This document shows, piece by piece, positions 48,723-56,851 of a stretch of DNA of 64,000 nt; within the stretch, counting starts at the first letter, position 1, and each line of letters starts with the position of its first letter. The position numbers were made by a program, and so were the translations under genes. The notes beneath the pieces are model-generated. The model did no database searches, was not told where the DNA came from, and saw only the letters and a list, made by a program, of their open reading frames with translations. The DNA is from Flavobacterium celericrescens (lineage in GTDB: Bacteria > Bacteroidota > Bacteroidia > Flavobacteriales > Flavobacteriaceae), in the NCBI RefSeq assembly GCF_011392075.1, contig NZ_JAAJBV010000002.1:248001-312000 (forward strand). The letters are read 5' to 3'.

Positions 48723-49289
48723 ATGGATATCAACACCGAAGTTCACAACGCATTCGAAGTCATTAAAAATGGAGGCATCATCTTATATCCAACCGATACC
48801 GTTTGGGGAATTGGTTGCGACGCCACAAATGAAGAAGCTGTAAAAAAAATCTACGCTTTAAAACAACGTGAAGAAACAAAAAGCATGATTGTTTTAATGA
48901 ACGGCGAGCGCATGATGTACAACGTTTTCAAAGAAATTCCTGATGTGGCTTGGCAAATTCTAGATTTATCGGAAAAACCAACCACTTTAATTTTAGATAA
49001 TCCTCGAAATGTTGCCAAAAATATCGTTGCGGAAGATAGCACTTTGGGCGTTCGAATAGTGACTGAACCATTCTGTTTTAAGTTGATGGAACGCATGAAA
49101 AAACCATTGGTTTCAACCTCAGCAAATATTTCGGGCGAACCTACTCCAAAAACTTTCAAAGAAATTAGTCCCGAAATTATAAAAGGTGTGGACTATGTAG
49201 TAAATTTGCACCACGATAAAGTTTGCAAAAATCCTTCTACGATTATCAAATTAGGTTTAGATAGTCAAGTAAAAGTGATTAGAAAATAA
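48723..49289 (+). CDS. tsaC: L-threonylcarbamoyladenylate synthase (TsaC/YrdC family)
   Basis: A 188-residue YrdC-fold enzyme that makes threonylcarbamoyl-AMP for t6A modification of ANN-decoding tRNAs. Motifs: NGGIILYPTDTVWGIGCDATNEEAVKKIYALKQRE, followed by LGVRIV and KPLVSTSANISGEPTP, the ATP/bicarbonate/threonine pocket. It lacks the Sua5 C-terminal domain, so it is of the short TsaC type. A hairpin-prone short repeat tract separates it from the CCA enzyme. Confidence 0.96.
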   Translation: MDINTEVHNAFEVIKNGGIILYPTDTVWGIGCDATNEEAVKKIYALKQREETKSMIVLMNGERMMYNVFKEIPDVAWQILDLSEKPTTLILDNPRNVAKNIVAEDSTLGVRIVTEPFCFKLMERMKKPLVSTSANISGEPTPKTFKEISPEIIKGVDYVVNLHHDKVCKNPSTIIKLGLDSQVKVIRK

Positions 49290-49292
49290 TAA

Positions 49293-49361
49293 TTTGAAGA
49301 TTTGAAGATTTGAAAATAAAGCAATTTTCAAATTAACTAATTTTCAAATTTTCAAATTAAA
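49293..49361. repeat. Period-8/9 repeat tract with complementary arms
   Basis: TTTGAAGA, TTTGAAGA, TTTGAAAA run in tandem (49293-49316), and a downstream arm with three TTTTCAAAT-type units (49325-49358) is complementary to it. The whole spacer between tsaC and the CCA-enzyme gene can form a long A/T-rich stem-loop. Confidence 0.75.
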
Positions 49362-49363
49362 GC

Positions 49364-50779
49364 ATGAATTATAAACAACATTTAGAACATAACATCTTCA
49401 AAATCATTTCGCAAGCAGCACAAGAACTTAACTTGGAATGCTATGTGATTGGTGGTTTTGTTCGCGATATAGTACTAAACAGAGACCATAAAAAAGACAT
49501 CGACATCGTGGCCGTTGGTAGCGGAATTGAACTAGCTTTAAAAGTTTCCGAATTAATTCCATTTCATCCAAAAGTACAAGTTTTCAAAAACTATGGAACT
49601 GCAATGTTGCGCTATGATGACATTGATGTAGAATTTGTGGGTGCTAGAAAAGAATCGTATACGCACGACAGCCGAAATCCTTTAGTAGAAAACGGCACAT
49701 TAAAAGATGATCAAGAACGAAGAGATTTTACGATAAACGCTTTGGCTTTTTCATTAAATTCTGAAAACTTTGGTGATTTAGTTGATCCTTTTAATGGTGT
49801 AGAAGATTTGAAAAACAAAATCATCAAAACACCTTTAAATCCAGATATTACGTATTCTGATGATCCATTGCGAATGATGCGTGCGATTCGTTTTGCTACG
49901 CAACTAAATTTCGAAATCGAATCGGAATCTTTAGAGGCGATTTCAAAAAACAAAGATAGAATCAACATTATTTCAGGAGAACGAATTGTTGATGAATTGC
50001 ATAAAATTTTAGCTTCAGATAAACCTTCCATCGGATTTTTACATTTGTACCAAACTGGTTTGTTAAACATTATTTTACCTGAATTAACAGCGTTAAATAA
50101 TGTCGAAGAAGTTGAAGGTCACACACACAAAAATAATTTTTATCACACGTTAGAAGTAGTCGATAATATTTGTCCAAATACAGATGACGTTTGGTTACGT
50201 TGGTCGGCATTGTTACACGATATTGGAAAAGCCCCAACCAAAAGATTCAACAAAAAACAAGGTTGGACGTTTCACGGACATGAATTTTTAGGTGGTAAAA
50301 TGGTCAAAAAAATATTTGAACGTTTGCACATGCCGTTGAATCATAAGATGAAATTCGTGCAAAAAATGGTTACGATGAGTTCGCGACCAATTGTAATTGC
50401 GGAAGATATTGTTACCGATAGTGCAGTTCGTCGTTTGGTTTTTGATGCAGGGGAAGATATTGATAGTTTGATGACCTTATGCAAAGCAGATATCACGACT
50501 AAAAATCCAAAAAAATTTCAGAAATACCACAAGAATTTCGACATTGTAAAAGAAAAGATTGTGGAAGTAGAAGAAAAAGATAGAGTTCGTGTTTTTCAAC
50601 CACCTATTTCGGGTGAAGAAATAATGGAACTATTCGGATTAAAACCTTGTAGAGAAATTGGAGTTCTAAAAGAAGCGGTAAAAGAAGCGATTTTAGAAGG
50701 CGAAATTCCAAATGAATATGAACCTGCGAAAGAATTTATTTTAAAAAGAGCAGAAAAATTAGGGTTGAAAAAAGTATAA
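49364..50779 (+). CDS. cca: CCA-adding tRNA nucleotidyltransferase with HD domain
   Basis: A 471-residue poly(A)-polymerase/tRNA nucleotidyltransferase family enzyme that adds or repairs the CCA end of tRNA. The head domain has VIGGFVRDIVLNRDHKKDIDIVAVG with the G-G-x-V-R-D and D-x-D signatures, RRDFTINALAF, and DDPLRMMRAIRFATQL (RNA-binding). A C-terminal HD domain (WSALLHDIGKAPTKR) is present as in the bacterial type-II bifunctional enzyme, whose phosphohydrolase activity is possible. Length and order are typical. Confidence 0.93.
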   Translation: MNYKQHLEHNIFKIISQAAQELNLECYVIGGFVRDIVLNRDHKKDIDIVAVGSGIELALKVSELIPFHPKVQVFKNYGTAMLRYDDIDVEFVGARKESYTHDSRNPLVENGTLKDDQERRDFTINALAFSLNSENFGDLVDPFNGVEDLKNKIIKTPLNPDITYSDDPLRMMRAIRFATQLNFEIESESLEAISKNKDRINIISGERIVDELHKILASDKPSIGFLHLYQTGLLNIILPELTALNNVEEVEGHTHKNNFYHTLEVVDNICPNTDDVWLRWSALLHDIGKAPTKRFNKKQGWTFHGHEFLGGKMVKKIFERLHMPLNHKMKFVQKMVTMSSRPIVIAEDIVTDSAVRRLVFDAGEDIDSLMTLCKADITTKNPKKFQKYHKNFDIVKEKIVEVEEKDRVRVFQPPISGEEIMELFGLKPCREIGVLKEAVKEAILEGEIPNEYEPAKEFILKRAEKLGLKKV

Positions 50780-50820
50780 AAATTATAATCTGTTAAAGCG
50801 CTTTTCAAATGCACATTATG

Positions 50821-50828
50821 TAAATTTG
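50821..50828 (+). promoter_or_regulatory. -7 box of ctaA
   Basis: TAAATTTG, a full match to TAnnTTTG, lies 25 bases before the ATG at 50854. A GC-containing AAAGCGCTTTT palindrome (about 50795-50805) sits just upstream. Confidence 0.55.
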
Positions 50829-50853
50829 GGGTGCTTTTTGAATATCAAGAAAA

Positions 50854-51873
50854 ATGAAAACAAATAAATCAGTCATTTATTGGCTACTTTCTGGTTGTAT
50901 TTTATTATTTATCATGGTTACGGTAGGTGGAATTACACGTTTAACCAACTCCGGTTTATCTATGACCGATTGGCATTTAATCAACGACACCTTCCCTCCT
51001 ATGTCAGAAGAAAAATGGGTGGAAGCTTTTGAAGAATACAAGAAATATCCAGAATATCAAAAAGTAAATCAATACAAAGATTTTCAATTAGACGATTATA
51101 AATTTATTTTCTTTTGGGAATGGTTTCACCGTTTTATTGGTCGTATTATTGGTGTGGTTTTCATTATTCCATTCGTTTATTTCTTAATCAAAAAACAGTT
51201 AGATCACGAAACCATCAAAAAATGTTTCATACTATTAGGAATGGGCGCTTTTCAAGGATTTTTAGGTTGGTTCATGGTAGCTAGTGGTTTAAAAGACATG
51301 CCGGACGTGAGTCATTTCAGATTAGCAATTCATTTAACGTTTGCTTTCATTACGTTTGCATACACGCTTTGGGTAGCTTTAGATTTAATTTATCCCGAAA
51401 GAAAATTACCTGTTTTAGAATTACGAAAAATTGCCCGAATTGCTTTGGTAATTTTAATCATTCAAATTATTTATGGTGGATTTGTTGCTGGTTTAAATGC
51501 CGGTTTAATTCACAATCATTGGCCTTTAATGAGCGATGGTCAATTCTTTCATGAAAGTATTCGATTAGAAAAATCGAATTTACTTTTAGCCTTTACAGAA
51601 GGTAAAAGTGGTGTACAATTCATACACCGAACATTCGCTTATGTTGTAGTTGGAATGATTATTTTCTTATTCATAAAGAGTAGAAAATTTGTATTGGACA
51701 AAACACAAGATAACGGAGTTAAAACGTTATTGGTCTTTGTTTTTATTCAATTTTTACTAGGAATTTTTACCTTGTTATTCCATGTGCCGCTTTGGTTAGG
51801 ATTAGCACATCAAATTATGGCGTTCTTTTTATTGACAGCAATGACGTTTACGTTGCATAGATTTTCTAAATAA
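50854..51873 (+). CDS. ctaA: Heme A synthase (CtaA/COX15)
   Basis: A 339-residue inner-membrane protein that converts heme O to heme A for cytochrome oxidase. Eight membrane segments can be counted. The first loop VTVGGITRLTNSGLSMTDWH is the COX15 signature; heme-ligating histidines appear in FFWEWFHRFIGRIIG, SHFRLAIHL, GVQFIHRTFAY and GLAHQIMAFF. The long loop after the first helix is typical of the COX15-like subtype. Confidence 0.95.
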   Translation: MKTNKSVIYWLLSGCILLFIMVTVGGITRLTNSGLSMTDWHLINDTFPPMSEEKWVEAFEEYKKYPEYQKVNQYKDFQLDDYKFIFFWEWFHRFIGRIIGVVFIIPFVYFLIKKQLDHETIKKCFILLGMGAFQGFLGWFMVASGLKDMPDVSHFRLAIHLTFAFITFAYTLWVALDLIYPERKLPVLELRKIARIALVILIIQIIYGGFVAGLNAGLIHNHWPLMSDGQFFHESIRLEKSNLLLAFTEGKSGVQFIHRTFAYVVVGMIIFLFIKSRKFVLDKTQDNGVKTLLVFVFIQFLLGIFTLLFHVPLWLGLAHQIMAFFLLTAMTFTLHRFSK

Positions 51874-51933
51874 TTCATTAATGTAACATTTTGATTGTTC
51901 AATCGTTTTATTATTGAACCAAATGTCATTTTT

Positions 51934-53220
51934 ATGAAAAACGCCAAAATTCTTCTTACCTTACTATTTCTTTTTTCAGTGAATTTTGGTAAGCCTTGTA
52001 GCATGTACAAAGTGACCAAAAATGGCAAAACTATGGTGGGTTGTAATGAAGATGCATGGAGAACAACACCCAATATTTGGTTTGAAATTGGCAACAATAA
52101 AGCTCCTTTTGGAGCTGCTTTTACGGGTTCGCGATTTGATGGCACAAATGGTTATGCACCACAATCTGGAATGAATGAGCATGGTTTGGTATTTTCAAGA
52201 TTAGCATCATATCATCCAGAAAATAATAATTCCTATTTCAAAAACCGTCTAAAAATAACCAATCCAACCCAATATCTAAAAGACATTCTTCACACATGCA
52301 AAACAGTTGAAGATGTAAAAAAATATATTGAAAAATATGATCATAGTTATTTTATCGAAGACGTTTTCATTTATGTTGATAAATCCGGAAATTACATTGT
52401 TGTAGAACCATATAAAATTATTTCGGGTAATGAGGCAAGTTATGTTTTGTCTAATTTTTGTCCGTCTATAACTTCAAAAGAAGAAGCTTTAAAATTAGAA
52501 CGCTATCAAAATGGTGTTTTGTTTTTGAATAACAAATTAGAAACCGATTTAGAATTTTGCCGAAAATTATCCGATACCATGCATGTTTGCAGAGAAAAAA
52601 TTGGTGATGGAACACTATTAACTTCTATTTGGGATAACACTAACGGAACGGTGAATTTATACTTCTATCACAAATATGATAAAACTATTAAATTCAATAT
52701 CAAAGAAGAACTGGTAAAAGGAAATCACCTCATAAAAGTAGACTCTTTATTTCCAAAAAATGATGAATTTGAAAAATTAGCTTCATACCAAATACCTCAT
52801 AACAATGATATTTTACGTCTATTTTTAGTATTTTGCGGATTATTCTTTTTTATGAGTTCGGTTTACTTTTTAGTGAATTATGTAAAAAATAGAAAAACCA
52901 ATAGCTTCAATACAATCAAATTACTTTTAATTCCGTTTGGACTAATTTTATTCTACTATATGTATGTTTTAAGTACAAATATGACTATTTTCTATTTTGC
53001 TTCTCCGTATAAAAGTTCCTTTAGTACTTTAACAAGCTTGACTTCTTATTTACCTTATGTGCTTTTAGTAGCCATAATTCCGTTAATTCGATTCAATTTA
53101 AAACTGATTAAAGAAAAACTTTGGAATACATTTGCTTTAATCGCCTTAAGTTTAAATAGTTTGTTGTACCTAATTTTAATTGGATTTTTTGTGTATTGGA
53201 GGTTTTATTTTAATTTTTAA
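51934..53220 (+). CDS. Ntn-hydrolase (linear amide C-N hydrolase) with C-terminal membrane domain
   Basis: A 428-residue protein. The signal peptide (MKNAKILLTLLFLFSVNFGKP) ends before Cys22, which would become the N-terminal nucleophile of a choloylglycine/penicillin-acylase-type (PVA/BSH) Ntn hydrolase: CSMYKVTKNGKTMVGCNEDAW matches the family's start, with an NED-type Asn. Hydrolase domain to about residue 290, followed by four hydrophobic helices (LRLFLVFCGLFFFMSSVYFLV and three more), an unusual combined architecture. The substrate is a linear amide of unknown kind. The ATG at 51934 is chosen, since the longer form from 51895 would bury the signal peptide. Confidence 0.85.
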   Translation: MKNAKILLTLLFLFSVNFGKPCSMYKVTKNGKTMVGCNEDAWRTTPNIWFEIGNNKAPFGAAFTGSRFDGTNGYAPQSGMNEHGLVFSRLASYHPENNNSYFKNRLKITNPTQYLKDILHTCKTVEDVKKYIEKYDHSYFIEDVFIYVDKSGNYIVVEPYKIISGNEASYVLSNFCPSITSKEEALKLERYQNGVLFLNNKLETDLEFCRKLSDTMHVCREKIGDGTLLTSIWDNTNGTVNLYFYHKYDKTIKFNIKEELVKGNHLIKVDSLFPKNDEFEKLASYQIPHNNDILRLFLVFCGLFFFMSSVYFLVNYVKNRKTNSFNTIKLLLIPFGLILFYYMYVLSTNMTIFYFASPYKSSFSTLTSLTSYLPYVLLVAIIPLIRFNLKLIKEKLWNTFALIALSLNSLLYLILIGFFVYWRFYFNF

Positions 53221-53973
53221 CTAACCAATCCACTCTTTAAAATCACCAACACGTTCTCGAGCTACAATAACTTCGTCGTCTTTATATGTAGGAAGAATTA
53301 TTTTTAATCTTGAATTCGAATAAACTTGAATTTCCTTTACCGCTTTCAGTGGAACAATGAATTTTCGGCTTACACGATAGAAGTCTTTTGGATTGATTTC
53401 TGCTTCTACAACTTCTAAAGTCGAGTCAATTAAATAATCACGATTGTCTAAAGTGTGAATATACGTTCCTTTATTTTCGCTGTAAAAACATTCTACTTCA
53501 TCAATTGAAATCACTTTTAATTGTTGCCCAATTTTTACTGAAAAACGCTTTTTATATTCCTTTTCCACTGGATTAACCAACATGCGCTTTATCGCTTCAA
53601 AATCTAATGAAATATTTTGTGCTTGGTTTCTAGCTTTGAATTTATTGACTGCGATTTCTAAATCTTCTTCATCGATAGGCTTCAATAAATAATCAATGCT
53701 ATTCAGTTTGAAAGCACGCAACGCATACTCATCATAAGCGGTTGTAAAAATTACAGCACTTTTAATATCAATTTGCTCAAATATCTCAAACGACAATCCA
53801 TCAGACAATTGAATGTCCAAAAAAATCAAATCAGGATGCGCATTGTTTTGAAACCATGAAATAGCTTCTTCCACAGAATGCAACATGGTATTTACTTGCA
53901 AACCTAATTTTTCTACTTTGCGTTGCAACAATCGTGCTGCTGGTTTTTCGTCTTCAATAATTAATATATTCAT
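53221..53973 (-). CDS. LytTR-family response regulator
   Basis: A 250-residue two-component response regulator. The receiver domain starts MNILIIEDEKPAARLLQRKV, with the phospho-acceptor Asp53 in LIFLDIQLSDG and the conserved Lys in DYLLKPI. The LytTR DNA-binding domain covers about 145-245 (FSVKIGQQLKVISIDEVECFYSENKGTYIHTLDN, DSTLEVVEAEINPKDFYRVSRKFIV). LytTR proteins bind pairs of 9-bp direct repeats. Last gene of a minus-strand run with a histidine kinase, 2TM proteins and a TPR protein. The ATG at 53973 is used; a TTG five codons upstream is in a repeat and rejected. The upstream spacer carries short-period repeats. Confidence 0.96.
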   Translation of the reverse strand: MNILIIEDEKPAARLLQRKVEKLGLQVNTMLHSVEEAISWFQNNAHPDLIFLDIQLSDGLSFEIFEQIDIKSAVIFTTAYDEYALRAFKLNSIDYLLKPIDEEDLEIAVNKFKARNQAQNISLDFEAIKRMLVNPVEKEYKKRFSVKIGQQLKVISIDEVECFYSENKGTYIHTLDNRDYLIDSTLEVVEAEINPKDFYRVSRKFIVPLKAVKEIQVYSNSRLKIILPTYKDDEVIVARERVGDFKEWIG

Positions 53974-53981
53974 TGTTTTTT

Positions 53982-54043
53982 GTTTCAAGTTTCAAGTTTC
54001 AAGTTTTTGTGTTGTCTGTCAACTGCGACTGAAAACTGCGACT
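53982..54043. repeat. Short-period repeat tract between the LytTR and 2TM genes
   Basis: GTTTCAA occurs three times head to tail (53982-54002), a 7-base period, followed by a tract with two AACTGCGACT units (54021-54043). The latter includes the 11-mer ACTGCGACTGA also present near 38150. It occupies nearly all of the spacer upstream of the LytTR gene. Confidence 0.8.
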
Positions 54044-54045
54044 AA

Positions 54046-54354
54046 TTATTCCCACTTATTAGCCTTCTCTTTCTCCATAAATTCCTTAATCTTGCGTTCT
54101 TCCCAGTTTTGCCCCATAATCCAATTAGGCACAAAAACCGTAAGACCGTGTGCTGCTAAACCAATTCCCCAAAAGAAAGCAGTCATAAAATTTTTAAACT
54201 GAAAATACGTTTCGCCTGGAGCTAAGTTTTTTAAATTAAGAAAAACTATCATAATATTTACAAAAATATATACTATTGCGTGCTTGTAAAAGCCTTTAAT
54301 TTTTTTAACTCGTTTTAAAGCTTCTTGATATTTGATTTCGTCTTGTGTGTTCAT
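54046..54354 (-). CDS. 2TM domain-containing small membrane protein (copy 3)
   Basis: A 102-residue protein of the 2TM family: an amphipathic start (IKYQEALKRVKKIKGFYKHAIVYIFVNIMIVFLN), two membrane helices (about 24-40 and 55-75), and a C-terminal NWEERKIKEFMEKEKANKWE. It lacks other domains. Closely related to the protein encoded upstream and to the C-terminal part of the histidine kinase in the same operon, which suggests tandem duplication and possibly membrane hetero-oligomers in signalling. Confidence 0.93.
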   Translation of the reverse strand: MNTQDEIKYQEALKRVKKIKGFYKHAIVYIFVNIMIVFLNLKNLAPGETYFQFKNFMTAFFWGIGLAAHGLTVFVPNWIMGQNWEERKIKEFMEKEKANKWE

Positions 54355-54379
54355 GATTTCTGTTTTTAATTGGTAATAA

Positions 54380-54679
54380 CTATTCCCATTTTGTATTTTT
54401 TTCCTTTTCCATTATTTCCTTAATCTTCTTATCGTCCCAATCTTTTCCAAAAAACGGAATGATATTAAAAACGCCAACAGCATGAAATAATAAACCTATT
54501 CCCCAGCCCAACATTGGCCAGTAAAACCAAATATGTTTTGGTGAAAAATAAAGATTAATGAAAATTAAAACCGGAATTACAACCACATAACTTGCTAAAT
54601 GTCCGTAAAAACCTTTTAATTCTTTTACTCGCTCTTTTGCTTTGTTGTATTTTTCTATGTCAAATTGATTCGCTTCCAT
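54380..54679 (-). CDS. 2TM domain-containing small membrane protein (copy 2)
   Basis: A 99-residue 2TM protein starting MEANQFDIEKYNKAKERVKELKGFYGHLASYVVVIPVLIFINLYF, with the second helix in FYWPMLGWGIGLLFHAVGVF and the closing KDWDDKKIKEIMEKEKNTKWE. The ATG at 54679 lies 2 bases after the kinase stop codon and is preferred to a TTG at 54691. It is more similar to the kinase-fused 2TM domain than to copy 3, by eye. Confidence 0.93.
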   Translation of the reverse strand: MEANQFDIEKYNKAKERVKELKGFYGHLASYVVVIPVLIFINLYFSPKHIWFYWPMLGWGIGLLFHAVGVFNIIPFFGKDWDDKKIKEIMEKEKNTKWE

Positions 54680-54681
54680 GA

Positions 54682-56022
54682 TTATTTCCAATTTTTAGAG
54701 TTATCTTCTTTATTCATTAACTCTTTAATTTTACTTTCTTCCCACGATTTTCCGTAGCCAAAAGTTTCTAACGCATGGAAAGTTAATCCCATTCCCCAAC
54801 CTATCATTGGGAACCAAAACCATTGAAAACTATGTGGTGATTGCAAATTAATTAGTATCAAAACTGGAATTACGATGCAATACGAAATTAAATTGCCATA
54901 AAATCCTTTTAATTGTTCGACTTTGTCTTTTGCTCTTTGATAAGCAAAGTTTTCGTTATATATATTTTGTGTTTCCATGATGGTTACTTGTTTGGTTAAA
55001 ATAGGTAGAAAAATTTTGAATTCTTGTTCGTTCTCTTCTACCAAAACATTTCTTTTAGTTAATATGGCGTATCGATTTACAATATTTTGCAAGCCAACGC
55101 CTTTTCTATCTGACAAAACTTCTTTCTTTTGAAGATTATTCGTTACAACCAGCTGATTATTTTCGATACTAATTTTTACATGAAGTGGTTTTGCTTCGCT
55201 CACTACATTATGTTTGATACAGTTTTCTAGCAATAATTGTAACGATAACGGAACTACTTTTGCGTCTTCATTATCAAAACCTTCTGGAATTTCAAATGTG
55301 ATACTGTTTTCAAATCTCATTTTTAGTAAATTCATGTACGTTTTGGCAAACTTTAATTCTTCAGCTACAGAAACCAATTCTTTATCTTTTTGTTCCAAAA
55401 CATAACGATACACTTTTGATAGCGAGGTCGTAAATTTTTGAGCACTTTCAGGATTTTCCTCAATTAACGAACTCAATACATTCAAACTATTAAACAGAAA
55501 ATGCGGATCGATTTGATTTTTTAAACTTTCAAACTGTGCCGAAGCTGTTCCTGCAATAATTTTTTGTTCTTTAACTTTATTTTCTTGGTACGCTTTGTAA
55601 AAATAAAAAGCATGAAAAGCTAAGGTTACAAAAAAGGTTATAATAATGGTTACCAAATAATTTGCCGAAGATTCATTCTGAATAAATACTTCAAAACTTT
55701 CACCTTCGATTAGAACGTCTTCAACTATTCGGAGTAAAAAAATAACAAAAACAGAAAGAATAAAAGAACCGATAAAGCCAATAAAAACCCTTCTTTTTGT
55801 AAATCGGTCAACTTCAAAAACACTATCTAAATACATGAATAAAGAAGCATTTGCAAAATACAACGTGAGTCCATAAAGTAAGGTGTAACCAAAATTGATT
55901 ACTAAATTTCTATTCAATTCTATAGTAACCCCAGTAATTAATCTTATTAATAACAATACAATAAATATTGCAATCGAGATTATAATTGCCCTAGGAATTT
56001 CTTTTATTAGTTTGTTTATCAT
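54682..56022 (-). CDS. LytS-type sensor histidine kinase fused to a C-terminal 2TM domain
   Basis: A 446-residue protein. About four membrane helices cover residues 10-145. The His_kinase region has LKNQIDPHFLFNSLNVLSSLIEE with His174, and the ATPase part has LLLENCIKHN (N box) and DRKGVGLQNIVNRY (G box). From Met349 (METQNIYNENFAYQRAKDKVEQLKGFYG) to the end is a full 2TM domain like the two following genes. No ligand-binding domain is obvious apart from the membrane part. The internal ATG at 54978 is in the same frame, so the 2TM part could also be made alone. Partner regulator: the LytTR protein three genes downstream. Confidence 0.94.
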   Translation of the reverse strand: MINKLIKEIPRAIIISIAIFIVLLLIRLITGVTIELNRNLVINFGYTLLYGLTLYFANASLFMYLDSVFEVDRFTKRRVFIGFIGSFILSVFVIFLLRIVEDVLIEGESFEVFIQNESSANYLVTIIITFFVTLAFHAFYFYKAYQENKVKEQKIIAGTASAQFESLKNQIDPHFLFNSLNVLSSLIEENPESAQKFTTSLSKVYRYVLEQKDKELVSVAEELKFAKTYMNLLKMRFENSITFEIPEGFDNEDAKVVPLSLQLLLENCIKHNVVSEAKPLHVKISIENNQLVVTNNLQKKEVLSDRKGVGLQNIVNRYAILTKRNVLVEENEQEFKIFLPILTKQVTIMETQNIYNENFAYQRAKDKVEQLKGFYGNLISYCIVIPVLILINLQSPHSFQWFWFPMIGWGMGLTFHALETFGYGKSWEESKIKELMNKEDNSKNWK

Positions 56023-56037
56023 TTCTTTAATGAACTA

Positions 56038-56658
56038 TTATTTACAATTTTCAGCTTCTTGTTTTGCTCTTTCTATTCCCCAATTTGGATGAAATGGAGT
56101 TTCTGGTTTAAAATTAGCAAATAATTCGATTGAAGCTTTTATTTTTTCACACATCGGTTGCGTGTCTTGTCCGAAATATTCGGCTCCACCTTTTTCAAAA
56201 CTAGCTTTATTAAAAACTACTCTTGGATTGTTTGGAGCGATTTTTTCTGCTTTTTCATATAAAAACATCACATCTCCATATAATTTTTGACCGTTCGTCA
56301 TAGGGTCATAAACAATCCATGCTGTATGAATCATAGCTTGCATTACTATTACTTCTGGATTATCAATTGCTAAATCGTTACAAGCATCTTGTGCTTTTTG
56401 AGCCGCTTCTAATAATGCAACAACTTTAATTTTATCCTGTTCTTGAAACGCCTGTGTTGTATTTATTAGCGCAATGTAATAATTTGGTAACCAATTTGTT
56501 TTTTCAACTAAAGCTATGCGTTCAAATTGAGCAATAGCTTCCGTATTTTTACCTTCGCTCCATAATTTTAAAGCGCTACCCATTCCTTTTTCAAATTGTG
56601 TTTGTGCACTTACTATTGAAGCTACAAACAATGCGATGATAGTGATAATTTTTGTCAT
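56038..56658 (-). CDS. Exported TPR-like protein of the LytTR operon
   Basis: A 206-residue protein with a signal peptide (MTKIITIIALFVASIVSAQ) and TPR-like helices (LKLWSEGKNTEAIAQFERIALVEKTNWLPNYYIALINTTQA, VMFLYEKAEKIAPNNPRVVFNKASF). The C-terminal segment with PFHPNWGIERAKQEAENCK has a Cys. Likely periplasmic. First gene of the operon, 15 bases before the histidine kinase, and preceded by a LytTR-site-containing upstream region. It may bind a ligand or protein for the kinase, which is inference from order only. Confidence 0.85.
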   Translation of the reverse strand: MTKIITIIALFVASIVSAQTQFEKGMGSALKLWSEGKNTEAIAQFERIALVEKTNWLPNYYIALINTTQAFQEQDKIKVVALLEAAQKAQDACNDLAIDNPEVIVMQAMIHTAWIVYDPMTNGQKLYGDVMFLYEKAEKIAPNNPRVVFNKASFEKGGAEYFGQDTQPMCEKIKASIELFANFKPETPFHPNWGIERAKQEAENCK

Positions 56659-56734
56659 GATATTTAAAATTTTTTAGTTAATTGTTTGATTTTATTTCTG
56701 ATTTTGAAATTGCACTTGCACTTGTTCTTGACAT

Positions 56735-56824
56735 TGTTTCATTTTGATGATTCAAATTTCCGTCAGATTTTATGTTTTTAAAACTTATACTTACCGAACT
56801 GTTGATTTTTGATGATGAATTGTA
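56735..56824 (-). promoter_or_regulatory. Putative LytTR-regulated promoter A (TPR/kinase/2TM/LytTR operon)
   Basis: On the minus strand, ACAATTCAT (56823-56815) and ACAGTTCGG (56802-56794) are 9-bp direct repeats with a 12-base spacer (21 bases start to start). The second fits the LytTR (AgrA-type) half-site pattern W-M-M-GTT-N-R-K in all nine positions, the first in eight. A weak -7 box, GAAATTTG (56760-56753), follows 33 bases later. The 90 bases align without gaps to the region before the TonB receptor gene (about 67 identities by my count). Confidence 0.65.
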
Positions 56825-56851
56825 GGTTAAGCTATAAATCATTTTTACTTT

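Noticed and set aside
53974..53988. TTG start five codons upstream for the LytTR gene
   Set aside because: It lies in a tandem repeat, and the ATG at 53973 begins exactly at the receiver-domain start.
56678..56842. 54-codon minus-strand frame before the TPR gene
   Set aside because: It covers the proposed LytTR repeats, its product is Ser/Asn/Lys-rich and featureless, and the equivalent region before the TonB receptor is non-coding.
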